Shown here: one piece after another, positions 19,265 through 28,180 of the stretch | Numbering within the stretch: the first letter of the stretch is position 1 | How the letters are laid out: every line of letters starts with the position of its first letter | Assembly (NCBI RefSeq): GCF_014279795.1 | Contig: NZ_CP047945.1 | Span: 826,572 to 890,571 of the forward strand | DNA: 64,000 bases | From: Synechococcus sp. PROS-7-1 | GTDB lineage: Bacteria > Cyanobacteriota > Cyanobacteriia > PCC-6307 > Cyanobiaceae | Reading direction: 5' to 3' | Translations under genes and position numbers: made by a program | Notes under the pieces: model-generated | What the model saw: the letters and a program-made list of their open reading frames with translations, nothing else | What the model was told of the DNA's origin: nothing | Database searches by the model: none

Positions 19265-19564
19265 TCAGTGGGAGCGACGGCCTCCAGCCAGCACCGCCAG
19301 CACGGTCAGGCCTCCCAGAAGAACCCCTCCGGCCGCTGCAATCGCGACGGCGATCAGGGGCTTCTCCTTGACGGGTTGCTCGAGACGGGGGCGCAGGGCC
19401 TCATCAAGCTGGTGCAGCTTGGCATCGAGCTGCTTCTGGAGTGGATCAATCGCCTGCACGACCTGCTCGCGCACGGTGCGCAGCCCCGTGCCTTGATCCG
19501 TTTGCGGCTCGGCCACGGCGGACTGGCCGTTGCTGGAGACCTCATGCTCAAAAGGAGGAACCAT
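19265..19564 (-). CDS. DUF883/ElaB-like membrane-tail protein
   Basis: Ninety-nine residues from ATG 19564 (MVPPFEHEV): a soluble, Gln/Leu-rich helical part (about 30-65) followed by VKEKPLIAVAIAAAGGVLLGGL and a short basic end. The arrangement of helix, EKP turn and C-terminal glycine-rich membrane helix resembles the ElaB/YqjD (DUF883) inner-membrane proteins, some of which bind ribosomes. Assignment is by pattern only. Confidence 0.65.
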   Translation of the reverse strand: MVPPFEHEVSSNGQSAVAEPQTDQGTGLRTVREQVVQAIDPLQKQLDAKLHQLDEALRPRLEQPVKEKPLIAVAIAAAGGVLLGGLTVLAVLAGGRRSH

Positions 19565-19655
19565 GGAGAAATGCTGCAAGGGTTCTCCCGTGCACTAGCG
19601 CCGGATTGCCCTGGTGTGACGCACTTTCCCGTTTCTTTCTTTAGGTTCCGCCCCG

Positions 19656-20342
19656 ATGACAACGGGCAGTTCAGTGGTCGTTCAGGTTCTCAGTGCCAAC
19701 GAGCGCTACAAGCTGGATGGCAGCGATGATGCTCTCTTCTACAGCGAACCTCGGTTCGTTCAGCATCTTGATGGCGGTTTCAGAGGGCGACTGACCCAGC
19801 TCTATCGCGAACGCATCCCCACCTGTGCCGTGGTGCTGGATCTAATGAGCAGCTGGGTGAGCCATCTCCCCGAGGATCAGCATTACGAGCAGGTGATCGG
19901 CCATGGCCTCAACCCCCAGGAGTTGCAGGCCAATCCCCGTCTCGATCGTCATTGGGTTCAGAACCTCAACCAGTCGCAGGAGTTGCCCCTCGACGACAGC
20001 AGCGTGGATTGCACCTTGATCGTGGCGGGATGGCAATACCTGCAGCAGCCGGAAGCCATTGCCGAGGAGCTTCTGCGGATCACCCGCCCCAACGGCCAGG
20101 TGATTGTTGCGTTCAGCAATCGCATGTTCTTTACCAAAGCTCCCCAGATCTGGACCGATGGTGCCGATGGCGATCACCTTCGCTACGTCGCTGAGGTGCT
20201 GATGGCTCAGGGCTGGCCGAAGCCGGAACTGATTGCGGAGGAAACTTCCAAGCCTGGTCCCATGGGATGGGTTGGCGGCAAGGGCGACCCCTTCTTTGCG
20301 GTGATTGCCACCAAACCCGTTCCGTCAGCTGTCTCCTTCTGA
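19656..20342 (+). CDS. SAM-dependent methyltransferase-like protein
   Basis: The 228-residue protein looks like a class I methyltransferase fold: VVLDLMSSWVSHLP is a degenerate motif I (Gly-rich loop replaced), followed by VIGHGLNPQELQANP, the acidic strand SVDCTLIVAGWQYLQQPEAI and the post-motif LLRITRPNGQVIVAFSNRMF. The weak motif I makes SAM binding uncertain. Homologues are usually annotated as hypothetical or methyltransferase type 11. The substrate is unknown. Its 3' end overlaps the next, opposite gene by 18 nt. Confidence 0.7.
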   Translation: MTTGSSVVVQVLSANERYKLDGSDDALFYSEPRFVQHLDGGFRGRLTQLYRERIPTCAVVLDLMSSWVSHLPEDQHYEQVIGHGLNPQELQANPRLDRHWVQNLNQSQELPLDDSSVDCTLIVAGWQYLQQPEAIAEELLRITRPNGQVIVAFSNRMFFTKAPQIWTDGADGDHLRYVAEVLMAQGWPKPELIAEETSKPGPMGWVGGKGDPFFAVIATKPVPSAVSF

Positions 20343-20555
20343 GGCGTCAGGGGGAATCGGTTGCCAGCCACTGTCCCAGCGCGATCGGTCGCGGAGCTCG
20401 CTCCAGCTGAGGCGAAGCCGAACCTCAGGGTTGAGAACGGAGCACAGTTCCACCCAGCGCTCGGCTCCCCGCCCTCCCTGGAGCACCAAGCGGAAGTGGC
20501 GGCGACCCTCCCGGGGGGTGCGGCTTGTCCAGGCCTGGGCTGCTTTCCAACTCAC
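20325..20555 (-). CDS. TIGR02450-type Trp-rich small protein
   Basis: Seventy-six residues with Trp in W-K-A, WTSRT, RWVELC, SWSELR, SRWDSGW and conserved REGRRHFRLV. This matches the picocyanobacterial Trp-rich TIGR02450 family pattern (WTS...R.HF). Function unknown. It starts with GTG at 20555. Confidence 0.7.
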   Translation of the reverse strand: MSWKAAQAWTSRTPREGRRHFRLVLQGGRGAERWVELCSVLNPEVRLRLSWSELRDRSRWDSGWQPIPPDASEGDS

Positions 20556-20665
20556 CTAGCGTTCGTTGATTGCTGGAACGTCATGATGCCGCTGCTTCGG
20601 GGGCGCCTGTTGCCCGTGGTTAGCAGCCCGGCGTTCCCAACCGTTTTGATCAAGGAGACCCTGCC

Positions 20666-21370
20666 ATGAGCCAGCGCACGATCGCCATCAGTGGAGCGTC
20701 TGGCAAGACGGGGTTCCGAATCGCCGAAGAGGCGCTGGCTGCCGGAGATCAACCGCGGCTGCTGTTGCGCTCCGATTCGCAGATCCCAAAGTCTCTCGAG
20801 GGTTGTGAGCAGCACCGTTTGAGCTTGCAGGACTCTCCCGCCCTGGATCAGGCGCTCCGTGGCGCCGATGCGCTGGTGATCGCCACCGGAGCGCGGCCGT
20901 CTGTGGATCTCACCGGTCCGATGCGCGTGGATGCCTGGGGTGTGCAGCGGCAGCTGGAGAGTTGCCAACGGGTGGGGCTGCGCCGTGTGGTGCTCGTGAG
21001 CTCCCTCTGCAGCGGACGCTGGCGGCATCCACTCAACTTGTTTGGGCTGATTCTGGTGTGGAAGCGCGTGGGGGAACGCAGTCTTGAACGCAGCGGCTTG
21101 GACTGGACCGTGATCCGCCCCGGTGGTCTGTCGGAACGGGAGGAGGCGCTCGAGACTGAGGGCGTTTTTTGGACAGGGCCGGATCAACAGGAGAGTCAAT
21201 CCATCCCCCGGCGCCTGGTGGCGCGTTGCTGCCTTGAGGCCTTGGATACGCCGGGATCGATCGGCCGGATCCTCGAGGTCACCAGCAACGCCGAGCAACC
21301 TGCGCAACCGTTGTCGGAAGCGCTGTTGAGTATCGATGCCTACGGCGCTGCGGCGTCGACCGCGCGATAA
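20666..21370 (+). CDS. NAD(P)-binding atypical SDR-family protein
   Basis: The 234-residue protein begins with the glycine-rich motif ISGASGKTGFRIAEEAL, typical of atypical SDR/NmrA-like proteins related to chloroplast Tic62 and Ycf39. It continues with VIATGARPSVD, VVLVSSLCSG and the DWTVIRPGGLSE segment. The classical YxxxK active site is absent, as in this subgroup. It could be a redox sensor or chaperone acting on photosynthetic complexes; that is family-based inference. A clear terminator follows. Confidence 0.85.
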   Translation: MSQRTIAISGASGKTGFRIAEEALAAGDQPRLLLRSDSQIPKSLEGCEQHRLSLQDSPALDQALRGADALVIATGARPSVDLTGPMRVDAWGVQRQLESCQRVGLRRVVLVSSLCSGRWRHPLNLFGLILVWKRVGERSLERSGLDWTVIRPGGLSEREEALETEGVFWTGPDQQESQSIPRRLVARCCLEALDTPGSIGRILEVTSNAEQPAQPLSEALLSIDAYGAAASTAR

Positions 21371-21417
21371 AGGGCGCGTCAGAGGGCATTGCTCTGGGAC
21401 GCCAATCGGGAGATCCA

Positions 21418-21443
21418 AGACGGGCCGCCACCCGTCTTTTTTT
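21418..21443 (+). terminator. Rho-independent terminator after the SDR gene
   Basis: AGACGGG and CCCGTCT pair around a CCGCCA loop and lead into a run of seven T. It lies 48 bp after the SDR stop and ahead of the next plus-strand gene. Confidence 0.92.
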
Positions 21444-21476
21444 GTGTTCAGACTCTCGGCAGAGAGCGATGTGCTC

Positions 21477-22607
21477 ATGGCTGATGTGGATCTGGCGGTG
21501 ATCGGTGCGGGGCTTTCGGCCTGTGCTCTGGCATCGGCTCTACGCCGCAAGCAAACAGTCAATTCCCTGGTGATCCTCGAGGCCGGACGCGGGCCGGGAG
21601 GTCGTTGTGCGACGCGGCGCCGGCGGGATGATGCTCTCTGGCGGCTGGACCATGGCGCACCGACCCTCAGCTTCAGTGACCCACCGCAGGGACGCTTGGG
21701 CGCGCTTGTTGGCGATCTCTGTGATCGCGGGGTGTTGGCACCGGATGTGGCTCCTGTGGTCGGTCTCGATGGCGATGGCGCGCTGTGTGAGCCTCCCGCT
21801 CATCCGTTGCTTTGCGGCCCACGCTGGCGCGGGCAGCCCACCATGGCTGCCGTGGCCGAAACACTGTTGGCAGATGGCGGAGGCGCCGTTTTCACTGGCT
21901 TCGGGGAGCGAATCAGCAAGCTCAGCTGGGAGGACGGACGCTGGTTGCTGCCTGGTGGTTGGCGAGCTCACACGCTGGTGCTGAGTGGAACATTGCTAGC
22001 CCATCCGCGCTCGCTGGCGATGCTGGGCTGGCCCGATGTGCCCTTGCGCAGCGCTGTGGCTGTGGGGGTTGACCCCAGTCTTGATGCAGCCCTGGCCTCG
22101 ATTGCCGTGATGACGGCCAGCGTGCGCTGGAACCTGATGCTGGAGTTGCCTCCAGTGAGCGCTGACCTAGGCACTGGAGATCCGCTCCCTCGACAGATTT
22201 GGCTGACGCCGGAGGCCCGGGATCACTGCGGTGTGGAACGGCTGGTCTTACATCTACAGAGCGATGGTCGCCTCGGCTTGGTGGTGCATGGCCTCGATGA
22301 TGGTGCTGCGATCAGGCCAGACACCCAGCCAGATCTGCTCGTGCATCACGAGAAGCGGTTGCTGGCGGTCTTGCCTCCGCTGCTTGGGCCCTGGCCTGCC
22401 CTGCAGGCGGCTCTCCCTGAGGCGCGAAGCCTCGGGGTGATGCGCTGGGGTGCGGCGCAACCCCTGGATCATGCGTTGCCCCGGCATCTGCAGTGGTGTC
22501 CGCAGGCACGGGTGGGATTCTGTGGTGACTGGATCGACGGTCCAGGTTTCGGGATGGCGGAAGGTGCTTTGCAGAGTGCGTTGGATTTGGCAGACATGCT
22601 GCAGTGA
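21477..22607 (+). CDS. FAD/NAD(P)-dependent oxidoreductase, renalase-like
   Basis: The 376-residue protein begins MADVDLAVIGAGLSACALA, an FAD-binding Rossmann motif, followed by LEAGRGPGGRCATRR, where GGRxxTRR is typical of renalase/amine-oxidase-like proteins. The C-terminus, FCGDWIDGPGFGMAEGALQSA, completes the FAD site. The substrate is not evident. I chose the ATG at 21477, after the terminator; a start at 21336 would overlap the SDR gene. Confidence 0.85.
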   Translation: MADVDLAVIGAGLSACALASALRRKQTVNSLVILEAGRGPGGRCATRRRRDDALWRLDHGAPTLSFSDPPQGRLGALVGDLCDRGVLAPDVAPVVGLDGDGALCEPPAHPLLCGPRWRGQPTMAAVAETLLADGGGAVFTGFGERISKLSWEDGRWLLPGGWRAHTLVLSGTLLAHPRSLAMLGWPDVPLRSAVAVGVDPSLDAALASIAVMTASVRWNLMLELPPVSADLGTGDPLPRQIWLTPEARDHCGVERLVLHLQSDGRLGLVVHGLDDGAAIRPDTQPDLLVHHEKRLLAVLPPLLGPWPALQAALPEARSLGVMRWGAAQPLDHALPRHLQWCPQARVGFCGDWIDGPGFGMAEGALQSALDLADMLQ

Positions 22608-22729
22608 TGTGTTCGCTTGACGAAGCAACTCTCTGATTTGTTTCATCAGCTAAAAAAAATCCCGAGATTGCTCACTGAAGCTGGCTGTGTTGTGGATTGC
22701 GCGTCAGAACTGAAGAAAGGCTTCTTTCG

Positions 22730-22891
22730 ATGCGATCACACTTTCAGCCGGTTCGGCTCCATTCCAGCGTCCACGACGACGACCCCTGCCAGTGCGCTGC
22801 CTGCGTGGCTTTGCGAGGACGCCTGCAGGCCATGGTTGTGTCGGCACCGGGGAGATCGACATCGAGGCGTCCCAGCGCGGAACAACGCTGA
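22730..22891 (+). CDS. Possible small CxCxxC protein, 53 aa
   Basis: A short frame with MRSHFQPVRL at the N-terminus and DPCQCAACVALRG in the middle. The CxCxxC could bind a metal. An AAAGG element precedes the ATG at suitable spacing. It fills a 293-bp gap between two larger genes. The C-terminal part is Arg/Ser-rich and could be noncoding. Confidence 0.35.
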   Translation: MRSHFQPVRLHSSVHDDDPCQCAACVALRGRLQAMVVSAPGRSTSRRPSAEQR

Positions 22892-22900
22892 GCGTTGGCC

Positions 22901-23320
22901 TCAAGGTTGGTTGAAGCCTTGATTCTCCAACGCCTGGGCCAGGGTCTGCAGCCGCTGACCATTCACTCCAAGGTCGGAGTCACCCAAGCGTGAAACAGAT
23001 CGGGCTTCGAGCAGTTCGGGGGCGGCTGCATTGAGCTCTAGATCATCGACAAAGCCGAAGATGCGGCTGCTGAAGGTGGCATGGAGGTAGCCATCTTTCT
23101 GATCGATCACTTCCGCCTGCGGTGTTGATTCGATCAGTGTGGTGAGGCTGTCCAATGCTGCGCCGGAATCCGAAACAGCCCAGTCAACCCGTGCGCAGTG
23201 AGCGGGCCCGGGGCAGGGGCTGAGGTGACCGCCATGCACTCCCAGATCCTCGGGGACAGGGCCAACGAGATGAAACAGGGCGAGAACCAGGGGGAGGGCG
23301 AAGAGAGCGAACGAGGGCAT
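22901..23320 (-). CDS. DUF1499 family exported protein
   Basis: The 139-residue protein has an N-terminal signal-like segment (about 1-20) and the DUF1499 core: HLSPCPGPAHCARVDWA near residue 33, VIDQKDGYLHATFSSRIFGFVDDLELN, and the end LEARSVSRLGDSDLGVNGQRL. The family is widespread in cyanobacteria and plant plastids with no settled function. Confidence 0.88.
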   Translation of the reverse strand: MPSFALFALPLVLALFHLVGPVPEDLGVHGGHLSPCPGPAHCARVDWAVSDSGAALDSLTTLIESTPQAEVIDQKDGYLHATFSSRIFGFVDDLELNAAAPELLEARSVSRLGDSDLGVNGQRLQTLAQALENQGFNQP

Positions 23321-23346
23321 GACGTCAGGGGGAGCGAGTGGGTGGC

Positions 23347-24279
23347 TCAGGTCCAGCGCACTGGATCCTTGGAGTTCAGATGCTGCACATGGTCAGTGTC
23401 ACCATCGAGAAGATCGCGGCTGATCGTGAGGCAGATGCTGTCGAGCGGGAGAGAGAAGCTGCTGCCGTCAGCGTCGAAGGGACCCTCGACGTAGGCGCCG
23501 ATGCGTTCCGCCATCAGAAACAGCAGCACGATCAACACTCCACTGATCGGGATTCGCGACTCGGGCCCGAGGTCGTGAAAGTACAGGAGCAGAAGCAGTC
23601 CGAACAGCCAGGTGAGCAAGCGCACGAAGACGTCGTAAGACGCGGGCAGCGGCGTGTTGCGGATCCGTTCCAATCCGCCGATGGCATCGGTGCAGGCATT
23701 GGCCACTTGCATCAGCTGCAAGCGTCCGAAACTGTCGATCTGCCCCTGGCGATGCAGGTCGCGGATCCACTCGGCCCGCTGCAGACCGAGCTGGCGCAGG
23801 CTGCTGCTGCGGGGCAGCTTGAGGCCGTCGAGAAGTTGCCCTTGCAGCTCCCTGAGCTCCCGGTGCCAGAAGTTACGCAGCTGGAAATTCAGCTGCCATA
23901 CCAGAGCCACCTGCAACTGCAGAAGCTGACGCTCCTGTTTGCGGTTGATGCGTTCGCTGCTCAGGTGTGCACGGAGGGTGTCGGCCCAGCTCCGGCTCAC
24001 ATTCACGATTGATCCCCACAGTTTCCTCGCCTCCCACCAGCGCCCGATGGCCTGGGTGTTGCGAAAGCCAATGAAGATCGAGGCTGCGATTCCGAGAATT
24101 CTCACGACATCGCCATCGGCTGTCCAGCCTCCGGGAATCACGTTGCTTTCGATCAGCACCGAAATTGTGAGCAGCAGCAGCAACTCCAGCCGCATGCGTT
24201 TCATCAGCTGCAGCAGCACCAGGGAATAGTCCCGACGCCGCGTGCTGGGCGGATGGCCGTAGTCCCCGAGATCAATCAT
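23347..24279 (-). CDS. Bestrophin-family (UPF0187) ion channel protein
   Basis: The 310-residue membrane protein matches bacterial bestrophins: RRDYSLVLLQLMKRM at the N-terminus, the pore/neck-region helix, FRNTQAIGRWWEARKLWGSIVN near residue 72, RIRNTPLPASYDVFVRLLTWLF and the C-terminal RIGAYVEGPFD. Chloroplast bestrophin relatives conduct anions across the thylakoid and tune proton motive force; cyanobacterial ones have been linked to bicarbonate or chloride movement. The ion carried here is unknown. Confidence 0.9.
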   Translation of the reverse strand: MIDLGDYGHPPSTRRRDYSLVLLQLMKRMRLELLLLLTISVLIESNVIPGGWTADGDVVRILGIAASIFIGFRNTQAIGRWWEARKLWGSIVNVSRSWADTLRAHLSSERINRKQERQLLQLQVALVWQLNFQLRNFWHRELRELQGQLLDGLKLPRSSSLRQLGLQRAEWIRDLHRQGQIDSFGRLQLMQVANACTDAIGGLERIRNTPLPASYDVFVRLLTWLFGLLLLLYFHDLGPESRIPISGVLIVLLFLMAERIGAYVEGPFDADGSSFSLPLDSICLTISRDLLDGDTDHVQHLNSKDPVRWT

Positions 24280-24317
24280 TGCTTTGAAGTCACAGACGCT
24301 GCTACGAGACAGCGATC

Positions 24318-25664
24318 ATGGCGGCACTCGTGCACGGACCCATGCATGCCAGCTGGACGGAGCAGTGGTGGCCGGTTGCCTATCTGCGCGATCTCGATTC
24401 TGGACGACCGCAGCGTTTCACGCTCCTCGAGCGGGATCTCGTTCTGTGGTGGGATGCCGCGTCCAGCGACTGGTGTGCCTTTGATGACGTCTGTCCCCAT
24501 CGGTTGGTGCCTCTAAGTGAGGGGCGCATCAATGCGTCCGGGGAGCTGGAGTGTCCTTATCACGGCTGGAGTTTCAATGGAGAAGGCCGTTGCACGCGCA
24601 TCCCTCAGATGGGCGAGGGTGGAAGCCCATCGGGGCGTCGGTCCAGCTGCACCAGCCTCCCCACATGTTCAGCACAGGGACTGCTGTTCGTGTGGACTGG
24701 CGATCCGGCGACTGCTGGGGCCAACGATCCGCCGCTTGTCCCTTTGCTCCAGGAAGAGGGAGATGGATGGGCTGACGGGTGGATCGTGCAGGACACGTTC
24801 CGAGACCTGCCCATGGATGCGCTCACCCTGCTCGAGAATGTGCTGGATGTGAGTCATGTGCCGTTCACACATCACAAAACTGTCGGCAACCGTGAGAACG
24901 CTGCACCTGTGTTGGCGGTGATTCAGTCGGAGGGCGATTCGGGATTTGAAGCTCTGTGGGAAGAGGGTCCCCGCAGGGGGCGGCTGGGCTCCCAGTTCAC
25001 CCATTTCCGCGCTCCTCAGTTGATGTGGCATGACCTGGATGCCAAGGGGTTCGCGCGGATTCTCACCGTGGTCTATGCCGTGCCGATTCGCCGCGGTGAG
25101 TGTCGACTTTTCGCCCGGTTCCCATTTCAGTTCAAGTCCGCGTTGCCCAGGGTGTTTGTGGGTCTGCGACCCCGATGGCTGCAACACATCGGCAACCACA
25201 AAGTTCTGGAAGACGACCAGGTGTTTCTGCATTGGCAGGAGCGGGTGCTGGAGGCTGCCGGTGGTAGCGCTGCCGCCGAGAGTGCTTTTTTCCTGCCAAC
25301 GGAGGCGGATGTGTACGTGGCTGCGTTGCATCGCTGGATCAACAGCCACGGCGGAGAGCCCTTCGCAGGCCAGTCGCTACCGCCAAGACAGGGGATGGCC
25401 TCGCTCATGGACCGCTACAACAGCCATACGGTGCATTGCCGCAGTTGTTCGACCGCTCTGCGCTGGATTCGTCGGGGGCAGCCCTGGTGTTGGGTTGTCC
25501 TTTGGACTGCGGCGGTGTTGATCGGTGTTGGCCAGTTGGGCTGGTTGAGCGCTTGTGGAGCGCTGCTGGCCGTTCTCGCTGTTGTTCTGCTTCAGCGTCT
25601 GCGGCGTTGGGAACGGGGGTTGACGGTCGGCGACGGACTGGCGCCGCGTAATTATGGGAATTGA
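24318..25664 (+). CDS. Rieske oxygenase, pheophorbide a oxygenase-like
   Basis: The 448-residue protein has a Rieske 2Fe-2S centre, DVCPHRLVPL and CPYHGWSF (about 57-80), and a mononuclear iron site of the DxxHxxxxH type in ENVLDVSHVPFTHH near 175-188. The C-terminal region has CRSC plus two hydrophobic spans (about 390-430), the layout of plant PaO/Tic55-type membrane oxygenases. These act on chlorophyll breakdown products or related pigments. The substrate in picocyanobacteria is not known. It is divergent from the bestrophin gene with 38 bp between. Confidence 0.9.
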   Translation: MAALVHGPMHASWTEQWWPVAYLRDLDSGRPQRFTLLERDLVLWWDAASSDWCAFDDVCPHRLVPLSEGRINASGELECPYHGWSFNGEGRCTRIPQMGEGGSPSGRRSSCTSLPTCSAQGLLFVWTGDPATAGANDPPLVPLLQEEGDGWADGWIVQDTFRDLPMDALTLLENVLDVSHVPFTHHKTVGNRENAAPVLAVIQSEGDSGFEALWEEGPRRGRLGSQFTHFRAPQLMWHDLDAKGFARILTVVYAVPIRRGECRLFARFPFQFKSALPRVFVGLRPRWLQHIGNHKVLEDDQVFLHWQERVLEAAGGSAAAESAFFLPTEADVYVAALHRWINSHGGEPFAGQSLPPRQGMASLMDRYNSHTVHCRSCSTALRWIRRGQPWCWVVLWTAAVLIGVGQLGWLSACGALLAVLAVVLLQRLRRWERGLTVGDGLAPRNYGN

Positions 25665-25687
25665 TTGATGGCATCATCTGCTCGGAG

Positions 25688-25957
25688 ATGATTCGTGTGA
25701 CCTCCCCATGCCCTGACAGCGTGATCGTGGCGCTGGGGGCCCGTGAATGGCCTATCTGGGCCTGTGAAGTGAGTGAATTCCCCTGGAGCTACGACCAGAG
25801 GGAGACCTGTTTGTTGCTGGAAGGTGACGTGACAGTGACGCCTGAATCCGGTTCGCCGGTGCACATCAAGGGCGGTGATCTGGTGGAATTCCCGGCCGGG
25901 CTGAGGTGTACCTGGAGCGTGCATCAACCCGTTCGTAAGCATTACCAGTTCGGTTGA
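25688..25957 (+). CDS. Small cupin (DUF861/cupin_3-like) protein
   Basis: Eighty-nine residues from ATG 25688, forming a single cupin barrel: EFPWSYDQRETCLLLEGDVTVTP carries the Glu/Tyr cupin motif 1, and GGDLVEFPAGLRCTWSV motif 2. This is the WxY...C-L-L-E-G pattern of the cupin_3 family of unknown enzymes. The metal-binding His residues are mostly replaced, as is usual in this subgroup. Confidence 0.82.
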   Translation: MIRVTSPCPDSVIVALGAREWPIWACEVSEFPWSYDQRETCLLLEGDVTVTPESGSPVHIKGGDLVEFPAGLRCTWSVHQPVRKHYQFG

Positions 25958-25989
25958 CCCTGGAAGTTCTTGCTGAAGCGCTTCACTGT

Positions 25990-26238
25990 TCAGACATCCA
26001 CATCGGCTCCCCATTGCGGCCTGCAGGGTTGCCAGCCCACGCGCAAAAGCTCCCTCCAAAGCTGCTCCGCGGTCTCGCGCCGCAGGTGCACCCGGGTGGT
26101 CAGCAGAGGAGGCTGGTTTGGAAAAGGTCTCCCTGAATCCACGAACACGCGCGGGTCGCGGTTCCAGTTTTTTTCGTCGGGGTGGAAGCGTTTCGTGTCC
26201 TGGGTGCTTGGGTCCTGGATCCAGCCGTGACGGGGCAT
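25990..26238 (-). CDS. DUF1651 family protein
   Basis: Eighty-two residues from ATG 26238 (MPRHGWIQ). The family pattern of picocyanobacteria is visible: KRFHPDEKNWNRDPRVFVDSGRP, then LLTTRVHLRRETAEQLWRELLRVGW. No function is known for DUF1651. A longer start at 26334 would add unrelated residues. Confidence 0.85.
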   Translation of the reverse strand: MPRHGWIQDPSTQDTKRFHPDEKNWNRDPRVFVDSGRPFPNQPPLLTTRVHLRRETAEQLWRELLRVGWQPCRPQWGADVDV

Positions 26239-26428
26239 CGCTTTCGGGGGGTGATCAGGGAAGCGCGCATCCACTCCTCCGCCTTGAACGGTGCGTAGGG
26301 CGAACTCGGAGCCATGGAGACGCTGCTGGTACACCTGTTCTAATGGGGTAGTACAGATGTGTCAATGCGCTGTGGCGTTGTCCGTGTGGCATGACTAAAG
26401 ACAGGGGAGCACCGTTGCGGCTTCCGCT

Positions 26429-27421
26429 TTGATCTCCGTCTGGCAAGCACCATCTGCAGGGGCCCCTCTTGAGCGCGGCCAGCGGCCTGCGCTTGACCCT
26501 GCTCCCGATGAGCTGGTGCTGGAGGTGATGCACTGCGGCCTCTGCCACAGCGACCTCTCGATGATCGGCAATCACTGGGGCGTCAGCCGCTATCCCCTGG
26601 TGCCAGGCCATGAAGTGATCGGCAAGGTCACGGCTGTGGGCGAGGGAGTGGATCCCGACTTGATCGGCGAGGTTCGCGGTTTGGGCTGGATCAGTGGAAG
26701 TTGCAACCACTGCAGCCTTTGCCTCGGCGGTGATCAAAACCTTTGCAACTCCCTGGAGGCCACGATCGTGGGACGGCAGGGGGGCTTCGCCAGTCATGTG
26801 GTGGCTCGGCAGGACTGGGCAATTCCGCTGCCGCCAGGGCTGGATCCTGCTGATGCAGGTCCCTTGTTTTGCGGTGGCGTCACCGTGTTTGCGCCGCTGG
26901 TGGACGAAGCCGTGTCGCCCACAGCCCATGTGGCCGTGGTCGGCATCGGTGGGCTGGGCCATATCGCCCTGCAATTCGCGCGGGCTTGGGGGTGTGAAGT
27001 CACCGCCATCACCACCAATCTCGCCAAGGCCGAACAGGCGCGAGGTTTTGGAGCCCATCACGTGGAGGAATTGGAGGCGCTTCCCGATCTTCAGAATCGC
27101 TTTGATCTTGTGATCAATACGGTCAATCACCCCCTCGACTGGAGTGCGGTGATGGCTTCGCTCAGACCCCTGGGACGCCTGCATCAGCTCGGGGCCGTGT
27201 TGGAACCGATTCAGGTCGGTGCCTTCGATCTGATCCCCGGGCGGCGGTCGATCACCGGCAGCCCCACGTCCTCACCGGCCAGTCTCCTGAAGATGGTGGA
27301 TTTCTGTGTCCGCCATAACATCCGCCCCCTGGTGGAACATCTGCCGATGGATCAGGTGAATGTGGCCATCCAAAGGCTTGCGCAGGGTGATGTGCGCTAT
27401 CGCTTTGTACTGGATGCTTAA
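26429..27421 (+). CDS. Zinc-type alcohol dehydrogenase, NADP(H)-dependent CAD/YahK-like
   Basis: The 330-residue protein is a medium-chain zinc dehydrogenase that reduces aldehydes. The catalytic zinc site is visible in CGLCHSDL (Cys and, nearby, His of GHEVIGKV). The structural-zinc cysteines lie in SGSCNHCSLCLGGDQNLC, and the cofactor motif GIGGLGHIALQFA near residue 170. The sequence resembles the YahK/cinnamyl-alcohol dehydrogenase subgroup. The only reasonable start is a TTG. The gene is followed by a possible thioredoxin-fold partner 24 bp downstream. Confidence 0.92.
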   Translation: MISVWQAPSAGAPLERGQRPALDPAPDELVLEVMHCGLCHSDLSMIGNHWGVSRYPLVPGHEVIGKVTAVGEGVDPDLIGEVRGLGWISGSCNHCSLCLGGDQNLCNSLEATIVGRQGGFASHVVARQDWAIPLPPGLDPADAGPLFCGGVTVFAPLVDEAVSPTAHVAVVGIGGLGHIALQFARAWGCEVTAITTNLAKAEQARGFGAHHVEELEALPDLQNRFDLVINTVNHPLDWSAVMASLRPLGRLHQLGAVLEPIQVGAFDLIPGRRSITGSPTSSPASLLKMVDFCVRHNIRPLVEHLPMDQVNVAIQRLAQGDVRYRFVLDA

Positions 27422-27445
27422 AGCGGTGTGCGTTTGGAACAAAGC

Positions 27446-28180
27446 ATGAAAGCCCCCGAGTCTTTGCTGGAGCGCATCGCTGATGTTCCTGGCATGGGGC
27501 GAGGCTGCCGGCGTTTGGTGGTGCTGCTCACGCAGCTTGGTGATTTCGACTCCATGGAGTACGCCCAGGCCCTGGTGCCTGCGCTGCCTCAGCTGGACCA
27601 GGCCGGGATCCAGCTATTGGCGATCGCGATCGGAAGCCAGGAGGGTGCCGATCGTTTCTGCGGGTTTTCCGGCTTTCCTGCCGAGCGCTTGCAGGTGGAG
27701 CCCAATGCCAACCTGCACCAGGCCCTGGGGTTGTCGCCAGGGCTGAAGGCTCCAGGCGGCGCGTGGCCCTCCTTGCTGCTGATGTGTGCAGGCATCGGCT
27801 CTCCCGGCACCCTGGCGGAAGTGTTGCGTGGATACACCGGCGATCGCACAGCGCCCCAGCGCTTCAGCGACGATGAGGTGATCAGCACCGGTGTGCTGCC
27901 GGAGATCCGTGCGGGGATGTTTCGCCGGGCCGGCGGGGGCGGGTTTCAGCGGCCGTTTGAACTGGCCACGGTGCGTTTGCGCAACATGAATGAAGTGCTG
28001 CGCCACTGGGGCACATACGTCCCCGATGATCGCTACATCACCCAGCGGGGAGGCACGTTCCTGCTGGAGGAGGACGACTCCCTGCTGTACGTCCATCGGG
28101 ACCGCGGCATTCTCGGGTTTTCCGAAACGATGAACCGTCCGCTGGCCTTCCTCGATCCCTGGATGCCAGATGCCGGTTGA
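27446..28180 (+). CDS. Thioredoxin-fold AhpC/TSA-like protein without a clear catalytic cysteine
   Basis: The 244-residue protein resembles the AhpC/TSA-2 (AAED1-like) group: VVLLTQLGDFDSMEYAQALVPALPQLDQAGI is the fold's first strand and helix, with LGDFDSMEY occupying the CxxC/TxxC active-site loop. The peroxidatic Cys is therefore missing there. Later FRRAGGGGFQRPFEL and GTFLLEEDDSLLYVHRD are typical of the family. It probably shares an operon with the dehydrogenase upstream and the flavin protein downstream, which overlaps it by 11 nt. Confidence 0.75.
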   Translation: MKAPESLLERIADVPGMGRGCRRLVVLLTQLGDFDSMEYAQALVPALPQLDQAGIQLLAIAIGSQEGADRFCGFSGFPAERLQVEPNANLHQALGLSPGLKAPGGAWPSLLLMCAGIGSPGTLAEVLRGYTGDRTAPQRFSDDEVISTGVLPEIRAGMFRRAGGGGFQRPFELATVRLRNMNEVLRHWGTYVPDDRYITQRGGTFLLEEDDSLLYVHRDRGILGFSETMNRPLAFLDPWMPDAG

